Notes: generated by a model from the letters alone, not told the origin. Positions 28,036 to 37,490 are shown, numbered from the stretch's first letter. The stretch: DNA of 64,000 bases from Mesorhizobium sp. B4-1-4 (GCF_006439395.2 NZ_CP083950.1:1-64000); one strand, 5' to 3'. A program made the numbers and translations.

Positions 28036-28625
28036 GACTCATTACAGCGTAACCAGATGCGGATTGAGACGAGTTTGAGGGCGGCAAGATAGTTCTCGGC
28101 CACCTTGTCGTAGCGGGTGGCAATACGGCGGAACTGCTTGGCCTTATTGAAGAAGCGCTCGACGAGGTTGCGCGCCTTGTAGAGGAAGGGGCTGAAGCAG
28201 ATCGGATCCTTGCGGTTAGCCTTAGGCGGGATGTTGCCCATGCCTTTCGCTCGGTGACGACAGACCGCAAGACGTTGGCATCATGGCCGTTGTCAGCGAG
28301 CAACATGGCACCCTCGGGCAAGTCCGTGATCAAGTCCGTTGCGGAGGCGATGTCACTCATCTGACCTGCCGTCGCTATGGGCTTTGGTATGGCCATGATG
28401 CGGTCCCACACACCTGCTTTCCGCCATCGGACAAAACGATTGTAGCAGGTGGTGCGCGGACCATAGCGCTCCGGCAGGTCGCGCCACGGCGCACCCGGAT
28501 CGCAGCACCCAGAAGATGCCGTTTAATACGCGGCGGTCGTCGACGCGTGGCACGCCTCGATGTTTGTTAGGCAGCAGCGGCTGGATCACGCGCCACTCGA
28601 AGTCGGTCAGGTCATATCGGCTCAT
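28015..28625 (-). mobile_element. IS5-family (IS427-type) transposase relic
   Basis: The minus-strand start MSRYDLTDFEWRVIQPLLPN, then [20 protein letters not shown], is a textbook IS427-group N-terminus. After a frameshift come VWDRIMAI and then directly [31 protein letters not shown], and after another shift [40 protein letters not shown] and [10 protein letters not shown]. About 60 codons of the catalytic core are missing between IMAI and GQMS. Frameshifts and the core deletion make it inactive. Confidence 0.8.
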
Positions 28626-28741
28626 TCTGATGCTGAATCAGAAATCTGCCTCTCATGAAAGCCGCCATTTGCGAAATGACCCGTTGCCGCCCCCACCGTC
28701 GGATGACAACATGACGCGAAAGAAGTTTCGAGAGGTCAATC

Positions 28742-29053
28742 ATGAAACGACTTGAACGGGACGCGCCACTTCCCGTCGAAATGCAGGGCCGGTGGATTGA
28801 CGTGGAAGATTCGACTTCGGACCTGATCGTTCAGGGCGGCGAGATCATCTGCTTCGGAGAAGCAGTCTGCTACGATTATAAGCTGGTCGATACAGATGAT
28901 GGCGCTCTGACGGTCAGTCTGAAAATGAACGATCCAGCAGCCGAGGGCGCCTTCCAACGCGCCAACATCACTGAGCTGGTAATTACGCCGGAAGGCGAAT
29001 TCCATGCCTACAATGTCAAGTTCGCCAGCCACTTCGAACACGCAGAGAGCTGA
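28742..29053 (+). CDS. small hypothetical protein, 103 aa
   Basis: A short acidic protein with alternating hydrophobic and polar residues (GGEIICFGEAVCYDYKLVD; ALTVSLKMND; ITELVITPEGEFHAYNVKF), which suggests a small all-beta fold. It has no signal peptide, membrane segment or known motif. GAGAGGTC lies 4-11 bases before the ATG, and a hairpin follows 60 bases after the stop, so it has the look of a real single-gene unit. It lies between the IS5 relic and the ABC transporter. I do not recognise the family. Confidence 0.6.
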   Translation: MKRLERDAPLPVEMQGRWIDVEDSTSDLIVQGGEIICFGEAVCYDYKLVDTDDGALTVSLKMNDPAAEGAFQRANITELVITPEGEFHAYNVKFASHFEHAES

Positions 29054-29113
29054 CGGGCGAAAGCGACCGCTAGCCCGCGACACCATCAATTTATGGGTTC
29101 ACGGCCTAGGAAC

Positions 29114-29134
29114 AAAGCGGGACTATCCCGCTTT
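29114..29134 (+). terminator. hairpin after the small protein gene
   Basis: AAAGCGGGA (29114-29122) and TCCCGCTTT (29126-29134) form a perfect nine-base stem with a three-base loop. Only a short T run follows the stem, so termination strength is uncertain; the symmetrical A/T ends would allow either direction. Confidence 0.5.
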
Positions 29135-29673
29135 CGACAAGACCGCGCACCGCCCAGCGAGCTAACAGTTATTCCGCGCAGTTCGGCGCCTAATGCAGGA
29201 TTCCTACGCGAAATCGGCAAAACTCGACGACGAAAGACGCCAGCATATAGATATGGTAGTGACGTTAAGGGGGGAGCGCTCATGCGTTTGGAAAGCCTGT
29301 GTGCTGAAGGCGAGCAGAAATCAAAGCCCGCAGCCCCACTGAGGATGGCCACATTTCAAGTTGCGCTGAGTCCTGCGCTCGACATGTGGTAAGTAGCACA
29401 TTTTGGCCCAGATCCAGTCCCGGAGTGGCAGGATGGGCGTCGACCTAGACGGGCCAGCGTTGCCGAGCGGTGTCGATAAGTGGCGCGAGGGGCATCAGCG
29501 TCAGAGATGGGCGTCTCGTTTGCCTTGGAGAAGACGCAAGTCCAAATGATGCAAGTCCAAATGTAGCAATTATTCCGGACCGTTTATTCAGTATCCTATC
29601 TAAAATAGGCATTGCAAACGAGGGGCCGGGAAAAAGAGAGCAAAGAAACGTAGCTATAGCGAGGGAGGAAACC
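29135..29673. other. upstream region of the first ABC transporter
   Basis: About 540 bases without a convincing gene. It includes a tandem 13-base repeat at 29,536-29,563 and an AT-rich stretch at 29,565-29,620 that is a likely promoter zone for the transporter operon. Short open frames here look accidental. Confidence 0.4.
29536..29563. repeat. two tandem 13-base repeats upstream of the ABC operon
   Basis: GCAAGTCCAAATG occurs at 29,536-29,548 and again at 29,551-29,563, a 15-base period. It lies about 110 bases before the binding-protein start. It may be a regulator site or a simple tandem duplication. Confidence 0.5.
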
Positions 29674-30781
29674 ATGGTATCGGAGACGTCGAAATTCAAT
29701 CAATTCTCGAAGGGCCCCACTCGGCGACGCGTGCTAAAGGGCGGCCTTGCCATTGGCGGCGGTGCGGCGCTGGGCACGATTCTTGGGCCGGAGGCATTGC
29801 TCAGTTCGGCGAGGGCGGAGAGCAAAACCCTGACGCTTGAAAGTGGGACAGGCATGTACGCGGATTGTTTGCGCACTTCCTTTTTCGAACCATTTGAAAA
29901 GGAGGCAGGGATCAAAATCCTGACCAGTCCCGAAAACGCCGATAATTCGAAATTCAAGCTCGCGGTGACCACCCGTCACTATACCTCTGATGTAATGGAT
30001 GTCAGTTCGGCATTTGCTCAACCTCCGAACGGTGAGAAATATCTTGAGCCCATCGATTATTCGGTCATCAACAAAGCGGACTTGATCCCGGACCTGGCGC
30101 AAACCTATGCTGTCGCGCTTGACGATTTTGCCTACACTCTCGGATATAATTCCGAGAAGACAGGCGGAAAGATTCCGACGGGCTGGGATGATTTCTTTGA
30201 CCTGGAGAAGTTCCCCGGCAAGCGCGGCGTTGGAGATAGCCCGAATACGATCCTTATTATGGCCTTGCTTGCCGACGGTGTGGCACCCAAGGACATCGTG
30301 CCGCTGGATTTTGACCGTGCATTCAAGAAGCTGAACACCATTAGGAAGGATTTGGTGTTTTGGGAGACGGGCGCCCAGGTCCAAGACCTGCTCATATCGG
30401 GCGAAACGCCGCTCACCATGATGTATGCCAATCGTGTTGCCTCGGCACATGCCGACGGTAAGCCGGTGGGGCAGGTCTGGAACGGTTTCCTGGTTGCCTC
30501 CGATATGCGGGCCGTAGCCAAGGGGAATCCGAACAAGGACCTGGCAATGAAATATCTGGCCTTTGTCCTGAGCAAAAAAAATCAACGGGACGCAGACAAG
30601 CTGCATCGCCCTCGGCCCCGCGAACATCCATGCGGAGACCAACCCGAAATGGGGCGACGCGTATCCCTCCGGTCATTTGGACAAGCCGCACGTGCTGCTC
30701 GATAGTCCGACGCTCGCGTCATGGCTGGGCAGCCACTATGATGAGATCAACAATCAATTTCAGCAATGGAAGGCGTCCTAG
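29674..30781 (+). pseudogene. polyamine-type ABC transporter binding protein, frameshifted near the C-terminus
   Basis: A family-1 (PotD/PotF-like) periplasmic binding protein. A twin-arginine-like leader is visible (TRRRVLKGGLAIGGGAALGT), ending near SARAES. The body runs cleanly to about 30,575 (AMKYLAFVLSKKNQ). The true C-terminus (SCIALGPANIHAETNPKWGD to QFQQWKAS, stop at 30,781) is in another frame. The shift lies between about 30,570 and 30,600, and an A8 run at 30,574-30,581 is the obvious suspect. It could be inactivation, a homopolymer error or slippage. GAGGGAGGAA precedes the ATG at 29,674. Two permeases and an ATPase follow. Confidence 0.8.
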
Positions 30782-30810
30782 AACGATACAAACCATGCTG
30801 GAGCTTTTGA

Positions 30811-31770
30811 ATGTCTGTGTCGCTTAGCCCGTCCAATAACCTGGCGTCCGGGTATCGAGGCCTCTTCCGCCGGTGGTTCCGAGCCGTTCGCGGAACATCG
30901 TCAAATCCGGTTTCCAGGCAAGACGAGGCGCAGGCAGCACCAGCCAACCGATGGGGATGGCTGGTGCTGCCGGCCTTGATCTTTTTGGTGTTGTTTTTCA
31001 TCTGGCCGTTGGCGTTTGTAGTGGTCCAAAGTTTTGTGGATCCCAGTCCCGGCTTCGCAAATTACATTCGTCTCGTGTCTTCCCCAATCGTGGGGGAGAC
31101 CTTTCTCACGACTATCGAGACGGCCCTTGTAGCGACGTTCGGGGCGTTGCTCATTGGCTATCCCTACTCATATCTCATGTACATTTCGTCGGCGAGGGTG
31201 GCCACGATCCTGCAACTGGCTGTACTGATCCCCTCATGGGTCAGCTTCATTGTGCGGACATATGCCTTAACCGTGCTCCTGCGTGATACCGGGGTCGTAA
31301 ACACCACGCTGATCGACTTGGGGGTTATCAGCACGCCATTGCCATTGATCCGCAATAATTTCTCAGTGATGTTCGGCATACTGGCTGTTCTGTTGCCCTT
31401 CATGGTCTTTCCGATCTTCGCGGTAATGCGCCGGATCAGCCACGACTATTCACGGGCCGCGGCGATTTTGGGGGCGGGACCCGTGCGGACGTTCGTTCGC
31501 ATAATTCTTCCGCTCAGCATGCCTGGCGTCCTTGCCGGGTGCGTCCTCGTGTTTGTCATCGGGCTAGGTTTCTATATCACGCCCGCGCTTTTGGGCAGCG
31601 GTCGGGATCTGTACGTGGCCCAGCAGGTCGTCATCGCTGTCCAGCATGTGGAATGGGGATACGGGAGTGCAATCAGCGTGGCCCTGCTTTGCGTGACGTT
31701 TACGGTGCTAATCGTTGCCAGCGCTTTCGTCCGGTTCCGCGACGTCTTCGGCGTGGGGGTTTCCGAATGA
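30811..31770 (+). CDS. ABC transporter permease (PotB-like)
   Basis: A 319-residue inner-membrane permease. After a polar N-terminus of about 45 residues come about six hydrophobic segments, starting with LVLPALIFLVLFFIWPLAFV. The coupling-helix loop with the EAA-like pattern is DYSRAAAILGAGPVRTFVRI (about 210-230). It belongs to a polyamine/opine-type importer with the frameshifted binding protein just upstream. Its last bases overlap the next permease start by ATGA. Confidence 0.88.
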   Translation: MSVSLSPSNNLASGYRGLFRRWFRAVRGTSSNPVSRQDEAQAAPANRWGWLVLPALIFLVLFFIWPLAFVVVQSFVDPSPGFANYIRLVSSPIVGETFLTTIETALVATFGALLIGYPYSYLMYISSARVATILQLAVLIPSWVSFIVRTYALTVLLRDTGVVNTTLIDLGVISTPLPLIRNNFSVMFGILAVLLPFMVFPIFAVMRRISHDYSRAAAILGAGPVRTFVRIILPLSMPGVLAGCVLVFVIGLGFYITPALLGSGRDLYVAQQVVIAVQHVEWGYGSAISVALLCVTFTVLIVASAFVRFRDVFGVGVSE

Positions 31771-32600
31771 GGCCCAAGTTCTTCTCTCGGCTCCTGTTTG
31801 GCGTCTTTGGTGTCATGGTGTGCCTTTTCTTGGCGGCACCGCTGCTGATCGTTGTGCCGTTGAGCTTCACCGAAGCTCGGGAAATGATATGGCCGCCTGT
31901 GGGCTTCGACTTCCACTGGTACGATGTGGTGCTGTCCAGTTCTGTCTGGCAAAGCGAAGTCGTCTCCTCGCTCGAGGTCGGTATCGGTTCGGCAACGCTA
32001 GCCACCGTGCTTGGTCTGTTTGCGGCGCTTGGGCTCGTGCGCGGCAGGTTTGTTGGAAAGCGCCTGGTGTCGGCGTTGCTTCTGTCGCCGTTGATCGTTC
32101 CTACCGTCGTGATTGCCATCGGCATGTTCTTTGTGTGGACCTTTGGATGGCAGATCGGACCGATCACGGTGGGCGGCAATCTGGTGGGGACCGTGCTCGG
32201 GCTGATCCTGGCACACGCCGTTCTGAACCTGCCGTTCCCCATTATCATGATAACGGCTTCCCTGGTCACGGTGGATCGCAATCTCGAGCGTGCCGCCGCG
32301 ATTATGGGCGCCAACCCGCCCATGGTTTTCTTGCGCGTCACCGCTCCGTTGATCCGGGTGGGGATTTTATTCGGGTTTGTCTTCGCGTTTCTTGGATCCT
32401 GGGACGAATTTATCGTGGCGTCGTTCCTGACGAGCCCGGCTGTCATCACCATTCCCGTCGGTCTCTTCAACGAAGTGAAACTTTCCATCGACCCTACGGC
32501 GGCCGCGATCTCGACGCTTCTTCTGGCAGTCACTTCGCTCATTCTCGGGTTCATGCTTTTTCGAGGGAAGCGCCAACTTCTCGGCGATAGCGTGCAATGA
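31767..32600 (+). CDS. ABC transporter permease (PotC-like)
   Basis: A 277-residue second permease with about six membrane segments, the first being FGVFGVMVCLFLAAPLLIVV. The ATPase-contact loop is NLERAAAIMGANPPMVFLRV. It overlaps the upstream permease stop (ATGA) and itself overlaps the ATPase start, so the three are translationally coupled. Confidence 0.88.
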   Translation: MRPKFFSRLLFGVFGVMVCLFLAAPLLIVVPLSFTEAREMIWPPVGFDFHWYDVVLSSSVWQSEVVSSLEVGIGSATLATVLGLFAALGLVRGRFVGKRLVSALLLSPLIVPTVVIAIGMFFVWTFGWQIGPITVGGNLVGTVLGLILAHAVLNLPFPIIMITASLVTVDRNLERAAAIMGANPPMVFLRVTAPLIRVGILFGFVFAFLGSWDEFIVASFLTSPAVITIPVGLFNEVKLSIDPTAAAISTLLLAVTSLILGFMLFRGKRQLLGDSVQ

Positions 32601-33721
32601 TGAACATCCAAACACGACGGGACGAGGTAATGCACGAAACGACGTCGCAGGCCCTGGTGATGCAAGGGGTTACCAAGAAATACGGCAATCATGTCGCTGT
32701 CGACGCAATCAACCTCGAATTGCGCAGGGGCGAGTTCATGACTTTGCTCGGCCCTTCCGGCTCCGGCAAGACCACCACACTGAATATGGTGGCGGGGTTT
32801 GTTCACCCGACCGCAGGACGAGTTTTGATCGACGGGCAGGACGCAACGCACATACCTCCCCACAAGCGCGGTATCGGCATGGTATTTCAGAACTATGCGC
32901 TGTTCCCGCATCTGACGATTGGACAGAACATCGCGTTCCCGTTGACGCGCACCCCAAAGGCCGCGCGTGCCGGAATGGTGCGCGAGGCGCTGCGCCTTGT
33001 GGGACTGGAGGGACTGGAGGAACGTTTCCCGCGGCAGCTTTCAGGGGGGCAGCAACAACGCGTGGCTTTCGCGCGGGCCGTCGTTTACCGGCCGCGTCTC
33101 CTGCTCATGGACGAACCATTCGGCGCACTCGACAAGAAGCTTCGGGAGGCGCTGCAACTGGAGGCGCGGCGTCTGCATCAGGAATTGGGCATCACCGTAT
33201 TGCACGTGACCCACGATCAAGAGGAAGCGCTGGTCCTGTCTGATCGGATCGCAATATTCAATCGTGGGCGTATAGAGCAACTGGACAATCCCAAGGGCAT
33301 CTACGATCATCCCAAAACGGAGTTCGTTGCCGACTTCATTGGCGAGGCGAATATCTTCCGCGGGGTCGTGGGCCGCGACGGCGAGACGATCTCCGTCAAA
33401 GGGGACGGTTGGCATCTGCTTGGACCGGCGCACTGCAAAGAGGCTCTCGCGCCCGAATCCCGAGCTGCCTTGGTGATCCGGCCCGATAAGCTGGTCCTGG
33501 TTCCAGTCAATTCGCCGATTGCATCCGGCACGCAACGAATCATTGGCCGTGTGCGGCAGGTCGTGTACCTGGGCGGCACGCTGAAATACGAAGTGGAAGC
33601 GCTGAATCAAGCCATCTATGCTCGGTCGAAGTCGGATGCCTCGAGCTTCCAGGCGACTCCAGGCGAAGACGTAGGGGTGGAGTGGCGGACGGAGCACGGC
33701 GTCGTCGTTCCGGCGAATTGA
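32597..33721 (+). CDS. ABC transporter ATP-binding protein (PotA-like)
   Basis: A 374-residue ATPase. Walker A GPSGSGKTTTLN, Q-loop GMVFQNYALFPHLT, signature LSGGQQQRVAFARA, Walker B LLLMDEPFGALD and H-loop HVTHDQEEAL are all intact. A C-terminal TOBE-type domain follows from about residue 280. An internal ATG at 32,630 (MHETTSQ) is another possible start. With the two permeases it would form a polyamine- or opine-type importer, but the binding protein frame is broken. Confidence 0.9.
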   Translation: MMNIQTRRDEVMHETTSQALVMQGVTKKYGNHVAVDAINLELRRGEFMTLLGPSGSGKTTTLNMVAGFVHPTAGRVLIDGQDATHIPPHKRGIGMVFQNYALFPHLTIGQNIAFPLTRTPKAARAGMVREALRLVGLEGLEERFPRQLSGGQQQRVAFARAVVYRPRLLLMDEPFGALDKKLREALQLEARRLHQELGITVLHVTHDQEEALVLSDRIAIFNRGRIEQLDNPKGIYDHPKTEFVADFIGEANIFRGVVGRDGETISVKGDGWHLLGPAHCKEALAPESRAALVIRPDKLVLVPVNSPIASGTQRIIGRVRQVVYLGGTLKYEVEALNQAIYARSKSDASSFQATPGEDVGVEWRTEHGVVVPAN

Positions 33722-34581
33722 TCGTCCGACAAAAGGAGGGGCGCTATCCACGCCGTGTCCGCCAACTTGCTGCTTCCCAGTGAGACTCCGCTGCGGCCCG
33801 TTGCGCAATCCTTTTACGGCCGTACGCCGGCAGCGATCATCCCCGACATGGAAAGGCCATCGGCAATGAGATCGGCCGCAATCTCGCCGACGCCGGATAT
33901 CGGGGCCACAATGCACCCGACAGCCACAGGTTCAGGGTCTTCACCGCCGCCGGCCAGAAGCGCCGCGTCACCCCGGCCTCAAGCGTCAGATGAGCCGCGG
34001 CTCCGCCATCGACGGGCGGCGGCTTGCAGCCAATCTATTCCGATCGGTGAGATCAAATCTGCCGGCGGCTGGGGTGCAGAGGAAGCACTCACCTCGATGC
34101 TGTCGGGAGCGCCGTAATTATCCCGAAGCTTCGGACGTATGCTGAACGCCGGCAAAACCAAGGCACCTGCGCCGGCGGAAGATAAATGAGGCCATTTGAC
34201 TTTTTCGAAGCAGGGCGAGCGATCAAACATGTCGTCAAGTGCATTGGGTATTCCGAGCCAATTGAAAGAAGCGAGCCCGATCACCCTGTCGTCGACAGCC
34301 GACCGGGCAATGCGACGGAAGGCGCTGAACCGGGGGGGCGGGCAGGGCAAGAAGATCGACGGGCGCAGGGTTAGGTCGACATTGGCACTATCGGCCTTAT
34401 GGTGTGCCTGGTCATATACCTGCCCAGATTCAGGAGCGAACGGAACGGCAGTTCTGAGAGCAGCCCCAGAAGTTCCCAGTTGGTTGCGCCGTAGCGGTCT
34501 TGCGGGGCGTCTCTCATCGTGCGACGTTACAGACGTGCAGGTTTTCTACCGAAAAGACTTACAGTGCACAGGATTTTGAAC
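33722..34581. other. gap between ABC operon and Lrp gene
   Basis: About 860 bases. Open frames exist on both strands (for example a minus-strand reading near 33,900-34,020 with RFWPAAVKTLNLWLSGALW) but I cannot match them to a family. It probably holds decayed genes. Confidence 0.3.
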
Positions 34582-35067
34582 ATGCCGGGCAGCTACGATC
34601 GAATAGACGCTCGGATCATGCAGCTTGTACAGAAAAATAATCGACTAACCACCGACGAGATCGGTGAGCGCGTTGGTCTTTCTTCTACCGCCGTCCAGCG
34701 CAGGCTCAAAAAGCTGCGTGAAAGCCGCACCATAGAAGCAGACGTTTCTATTATATCGCCGAAAGCGGTCGGGCGACCCGTGTCGATGTTGGTGCTGGTT
34801 TCGCTTGAACGCGAGCGGTCAGATATCATCGACCGGTTCAAACAGCACCTTCGCGCGAACGAAGAAGTAATGAGCGGTTATTATGTGACTGGAGAGGCCG
34901 ATTTCGTGATCGTTGTCACAGCCACCGATATGGAGGGCTATGAGCAATTTACGCGCCGCTTTTTTTATGAAAACCCCGATATCAAGGGCTTCAAAACGAT
35001 GGTGGTCATGGATCGCGTAAAGGTCGGATTCACTATACCCATAGAGGCACCGGAAGATCCGAATTGA
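34582..35067 (+). CDS. Lrp/AsnC family transcriptional regulator
   Basis: A 161-residue regulator. The N-terminal helix-turn-helix is RIMQLVQKNNRLTTDEIGER with VGLSSTAVQRRLKKLRE, followed by the ligand-sensing RAM domain (VMSGYYVTGEADFVIVVTAT to FKTMVVMDRVK). The start at 34,582 begins the conserved region. Lrp-type regulators (DoeX) accompany ectoine-degradation genes, and a DoeB-like gene lies 1.2 kb downstream on the other strand, so a role there is possible but unproven. A decayed relative lies at 37.66-37.9 kb. Confidence 0.9.
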   Translation: MPGSYDRIDARIMQLVQKNNRLTTDEIGERVGLSSTAVQRRLKKLRESRTIEADVSIISPKAVGRPVSMLVLVSLERERSDIIDRFKQHLRANEEVMSGYYVTGEADFVIVVTATDMEGYEQFTRRFFYENPDIKGFKTMVVMDRVKVGFTIPIEAPEDPN

Positions 35068-35216
35068 GCCACGAGACTACTATTGCCCTGCCATCACCAC
35101 AATTTTGGTGACGTTTCGACAGGTTGCAAATGCAAAAGCTATCGGACAGCCGAGCGGCTCAGGAAGCCTACGGACCCTCTAGCTGCAGCGACAGATATCG
35201 CACTTTACTGTTCAAG

Positions 35217-36008
35217 TTACGTCACGAGACGACCGCCGCCGCCATCAATCACGATTGTCGTGCCGTTGAGATATCTTGCTCGCTCGCCGACGATAAATTG
35301 GACTAGCTCCCCGAGCTCCTCAGCCATTCCTATCCGTTCTGAGGGGTTGGTATTTGCAATTCTTACAATGGCAGCGTTTCGATCTAGGCCTTCGTCAGCC
35401 ATTAATGCCTCAATTCTATTGTGAACTCTACCCGTATCAAAATAGCCAGGAGCCACGACATTCACACGAACGCCACTCCCCGAAAGTGCGTCGGCGAGAT
35501 GCTTCGCCAGCACCGCTATCCCGGCACGCATGACATTCGATAGAAGTAGATGACCCGTGGCCTCATGCACGCCGGAAGACGTGACGAAGACGATGTCCCC
35601 ACGTCGACCAGATGCTTTCATTGCACTGGCTGCAGCCCGTGAAAGTCGCACTGCACTCATAAGCAGCATCTCGTAGGAATGATCCCAATCGTCGTCGCTT
35701 AGGGTTTCGAAGGTCCCGTACGGCATGTGACCAGAATTTACAATGAGGCAATCGATGTGGCCCAGAAGCTCCGTTGCACGTTCGAATAACGAGTCTACGT
35801 CCGAGCGTTGCGAAAGGTCGGCGACGATACCATGAGCCTCTTGGCATTTTTCATTGCTGCGCAGCTGACTTACAGCTTCGTCTAGTACCGCCTGATTGCG
35901 ACTGCAAATTACAACGTCTGCGCCGTCTTCGGTCAGTCGTTTAGCGATTGCAAAGCCTAGACCTTTGCTGCCTGCCGTAACCAATACCCTTCGGCGATGA
36001 CTATTCAT
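35217..36008 (-). CDS. short-chain dehydrogenase with altered active site
   Basis: A 263-residue SDR fold protein. The cofactor motif is VTAGSKGLGFAIAKRL; LIVNSGHMPYG replaces the usual NNAG; the catalytic serine region is VFVTSSGVHEATGH. Where YxxxK is expected it reads LLLSNVMRAGIAVLAKHL, so the Tyr and Lys are absent, as in a known divergent SDR subgroup. The start at 36,008 has GAGGTCGG upstream; a longer frame to 36,053 is less likely. It is downstream of the DoeB-like gene on the same strand. Enzyme activity cannot be assumed. Confidence 0.82.
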   Translation of the reverse strand: MNSHRRRVLVTAGSKGLGFAIAKRLTEDGADVVICSRNQAVLDEAVSQLRSNEKCQEAHGIVADLSQRSDVDSLFERATELLGHIDCLIVNSGHMPYGTFETLSDDDWDHSYEMLLMSAVRLSRAAASAMKASGRRGDIVFVTSSGVHEATGHLLLSNVMRAGIAVLAKHLADALSGSGVRVNVVAPGYFDTGRVHNRIEALMADEGLDRNAAIVRIANTNPSERIGMAEELGELVQFIVGERARYLNGTTIVIDGGGGRLVT

Positions 36009-36239
36009 TATCCGACCTCTACATAGTGGAAATGAATGAACTCTATGACGCATACCGACGATTGCCTACGTTGCCAATGCCCCAGGCGCGTCTGCGGCTT
36101 AGCCCAACTTGTTCCTAGCGCACCGTCACGATCGGCATCCGGCGCGCCCGTCAACGTCGATACCCGCGACGCCACGCTAAAAAATGCTCCGCATTGCGTC
36201 CGCCTCGCGTTTCCGGCCTGTGCGTCGTCAACCAACTTC

Positions 36240-37235
36240 TCAACGCTTGAGTGGACGCGCAAGGAACACTATTCCTTCGTCGGCATTCACATGTGCCCCG
36301 GATGCAATTGCGCAGACGATAGACGTGACCGGTGCTCGAATTTCAATGGAACGAGCCGACAACGACTCCATCGGATGAAGAAGGCCTAATAGATCTCCCT
36401 TGTTTACTTCATCCAATACCGAGCGGCGAGGTTCGAAGATCGCTGTCACGGGCGATTTCAGTTGGTCGGCCAAATGCGTTTCAAGTGTCTGGCGAGACTT
36501 GTGCTGACGGAAGGTCGGATACTCGGCTGTTCCCTCGACCAGCCCGAGCGCGATGAGGCCGTTGCGTACTCCAGCTTCGTATATTGCCAGATCTTCGGCG
36601 CCGACCGTGCCGCCTCCGAATTCAGCGCAAATGAACACCTTGCCCTGGTTTTGGGCCTCGATATCGAACATCCCGGGTGTGTCGTCGTATTCCCAGACCA
36701 ATGTCATTGGCAATTTGAACGCTTCCGCCATTTTGACCGTCTCGGCCATGAGATCGGCATCAGCAATGGGATGCGTCGTGGTCGCCGGTGGGAAATCCCA
36801 CCTTGGTCCGAAGCTGTGCAGATCAAATATGGTATCGGCCATTGGCAGCAATAGACGCGAAACGGCATCCGCAATCCGTTCTGTTACCGACCCTTCGGCC
36901 CGGCCCGGAAACACTCGGTTGAGATTCAAGCCATCGATCGGCGTGTTCCGGGTCCATGCCTGCACGGCCAGAGGATTGAGCACCGGTAAAATGATGACCC
37001 TTCCGCAGGCTTGCACTTCGGGCAGCCACTCGATAATTCGTCGCGCGACTATTGGCCCCTGCAATTCATTACCATGACATCCGCCGGTGATGAGAAGACG
37101 CGGTCCCTTCCCCTTATTGAGGCTGAAGACCGGGAGCGAGAGCACTTCACAGTCGGCGCCTCCTGGGACAACAAGGTGACCCTTGTTCACGCCGGGCGTG
37201 TCGAGATCGAATGTCAGATGGGCTGTTTCGTTCAT
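36240..37235 (-). CDS. doeB: N-alpha-acetyl-L-2,4-diaminobutyrate deacetylase-like (DoeB/EutE), AstE/AspA family
   Basis: A 331-residue Zn carboxypeptidase-fold deacylase. Metal ligands are in GGCHGNELQGP (His, Glu) and FDLHSFGPRWDF (His); GLNLNRVFPG and the late AEFGGGTVG are typical of the DoeB branch of the succinylglutamate desuccinylase/aspartoacylase family. DoeB removes acetate from N-alpha-acetyl-diaminobutyrate in ectoine catabolism. GAGGAGG lies 6-12 bases before the ATG at 37,235. An ALDH relic lies directly upstream and an SDR downstream. A related N-acyl amino acid could also be the substrate. Confidence 0.78.
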   Translation of the reverse strand: MNETAHLTFDLDTPGVNKGHLVVPGGADCEVLSLPVFSLNKGKGPRLLITGGCHGNELQGPIVARRIIEWLPEVQACGRVIILPVLNPLAVQAWTRNTPIDGLNLNRVFPGRAEGSVTERIADAVSRLLLPMADTIFDLHSFGPRWDFPPATTTHPIADADLMAETVKMAEAFKLPMTLVWEYDDTPGMFDIEAQNQGKVFICAEFGGGTVGAEDLAIYEAGVRNGLIALGLVEGTAEYPTFRQHKSRQTLETHLADQLKSPVTAIFEPRRSVLDEVNKGDLLGLLHPMESLSARSIEIRAPVTSIVCAIASGAHVNADEGIVFLARPLKR

Positions 37236-37254
37236 TGCTTGCCTCCTCGGTAGG

Positions 37255-37490
37255 AAAATTTGCAAGACTTGTGGCAACCTCGCCCAGTCTGCATCTGCCC
37301 AGGCGCGCAATATGGCGCCCCGCTCAACAGGCAGGATGTCATGCCAGATGGCAAAACGCGTCCTGCGCAGCACTCACAGCGAAGTCCACATCGACCTCGT
37401 AGCATGCAGCAACATCCATCAGCCGTTCGCCCATTTGCCGGATTAACGATCTTGAGTGTTCTGCGCCCTCGATCCACGACCACCAACAAA
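37255..37490 (-). pseudogene. aldehyde dehydrogenase N-terminal relic
   Basis: Minus-strand pieces in different frames read LKIVNPANGRTAD, then YEVDVDFAVSAAQDAF, then FAIWHDILPVERGAILRAWA. This is the order of the first ~70 residues of aldehyde dehydrogenases. The rest has been lost where the DoeB-like gene begins. An ALDH (DoeC type) is a normal partner in ectoine degradation, so this may be its remnant. Confidence 0.5.

Noticed and set aside
29093..29392. 99-codon plus-strand frame after the small protein gene
   Set aside because: It has no ribosome binding site, overlaps the hairpin at 29,114 and has an unstructured basic composition.
31700..32911. 403-codon minus-strand frame over permease and ATPase genes
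   Set aside because: It overlaps three intact ABC genes and is rich in Arg, Ser and Thr without motifs.
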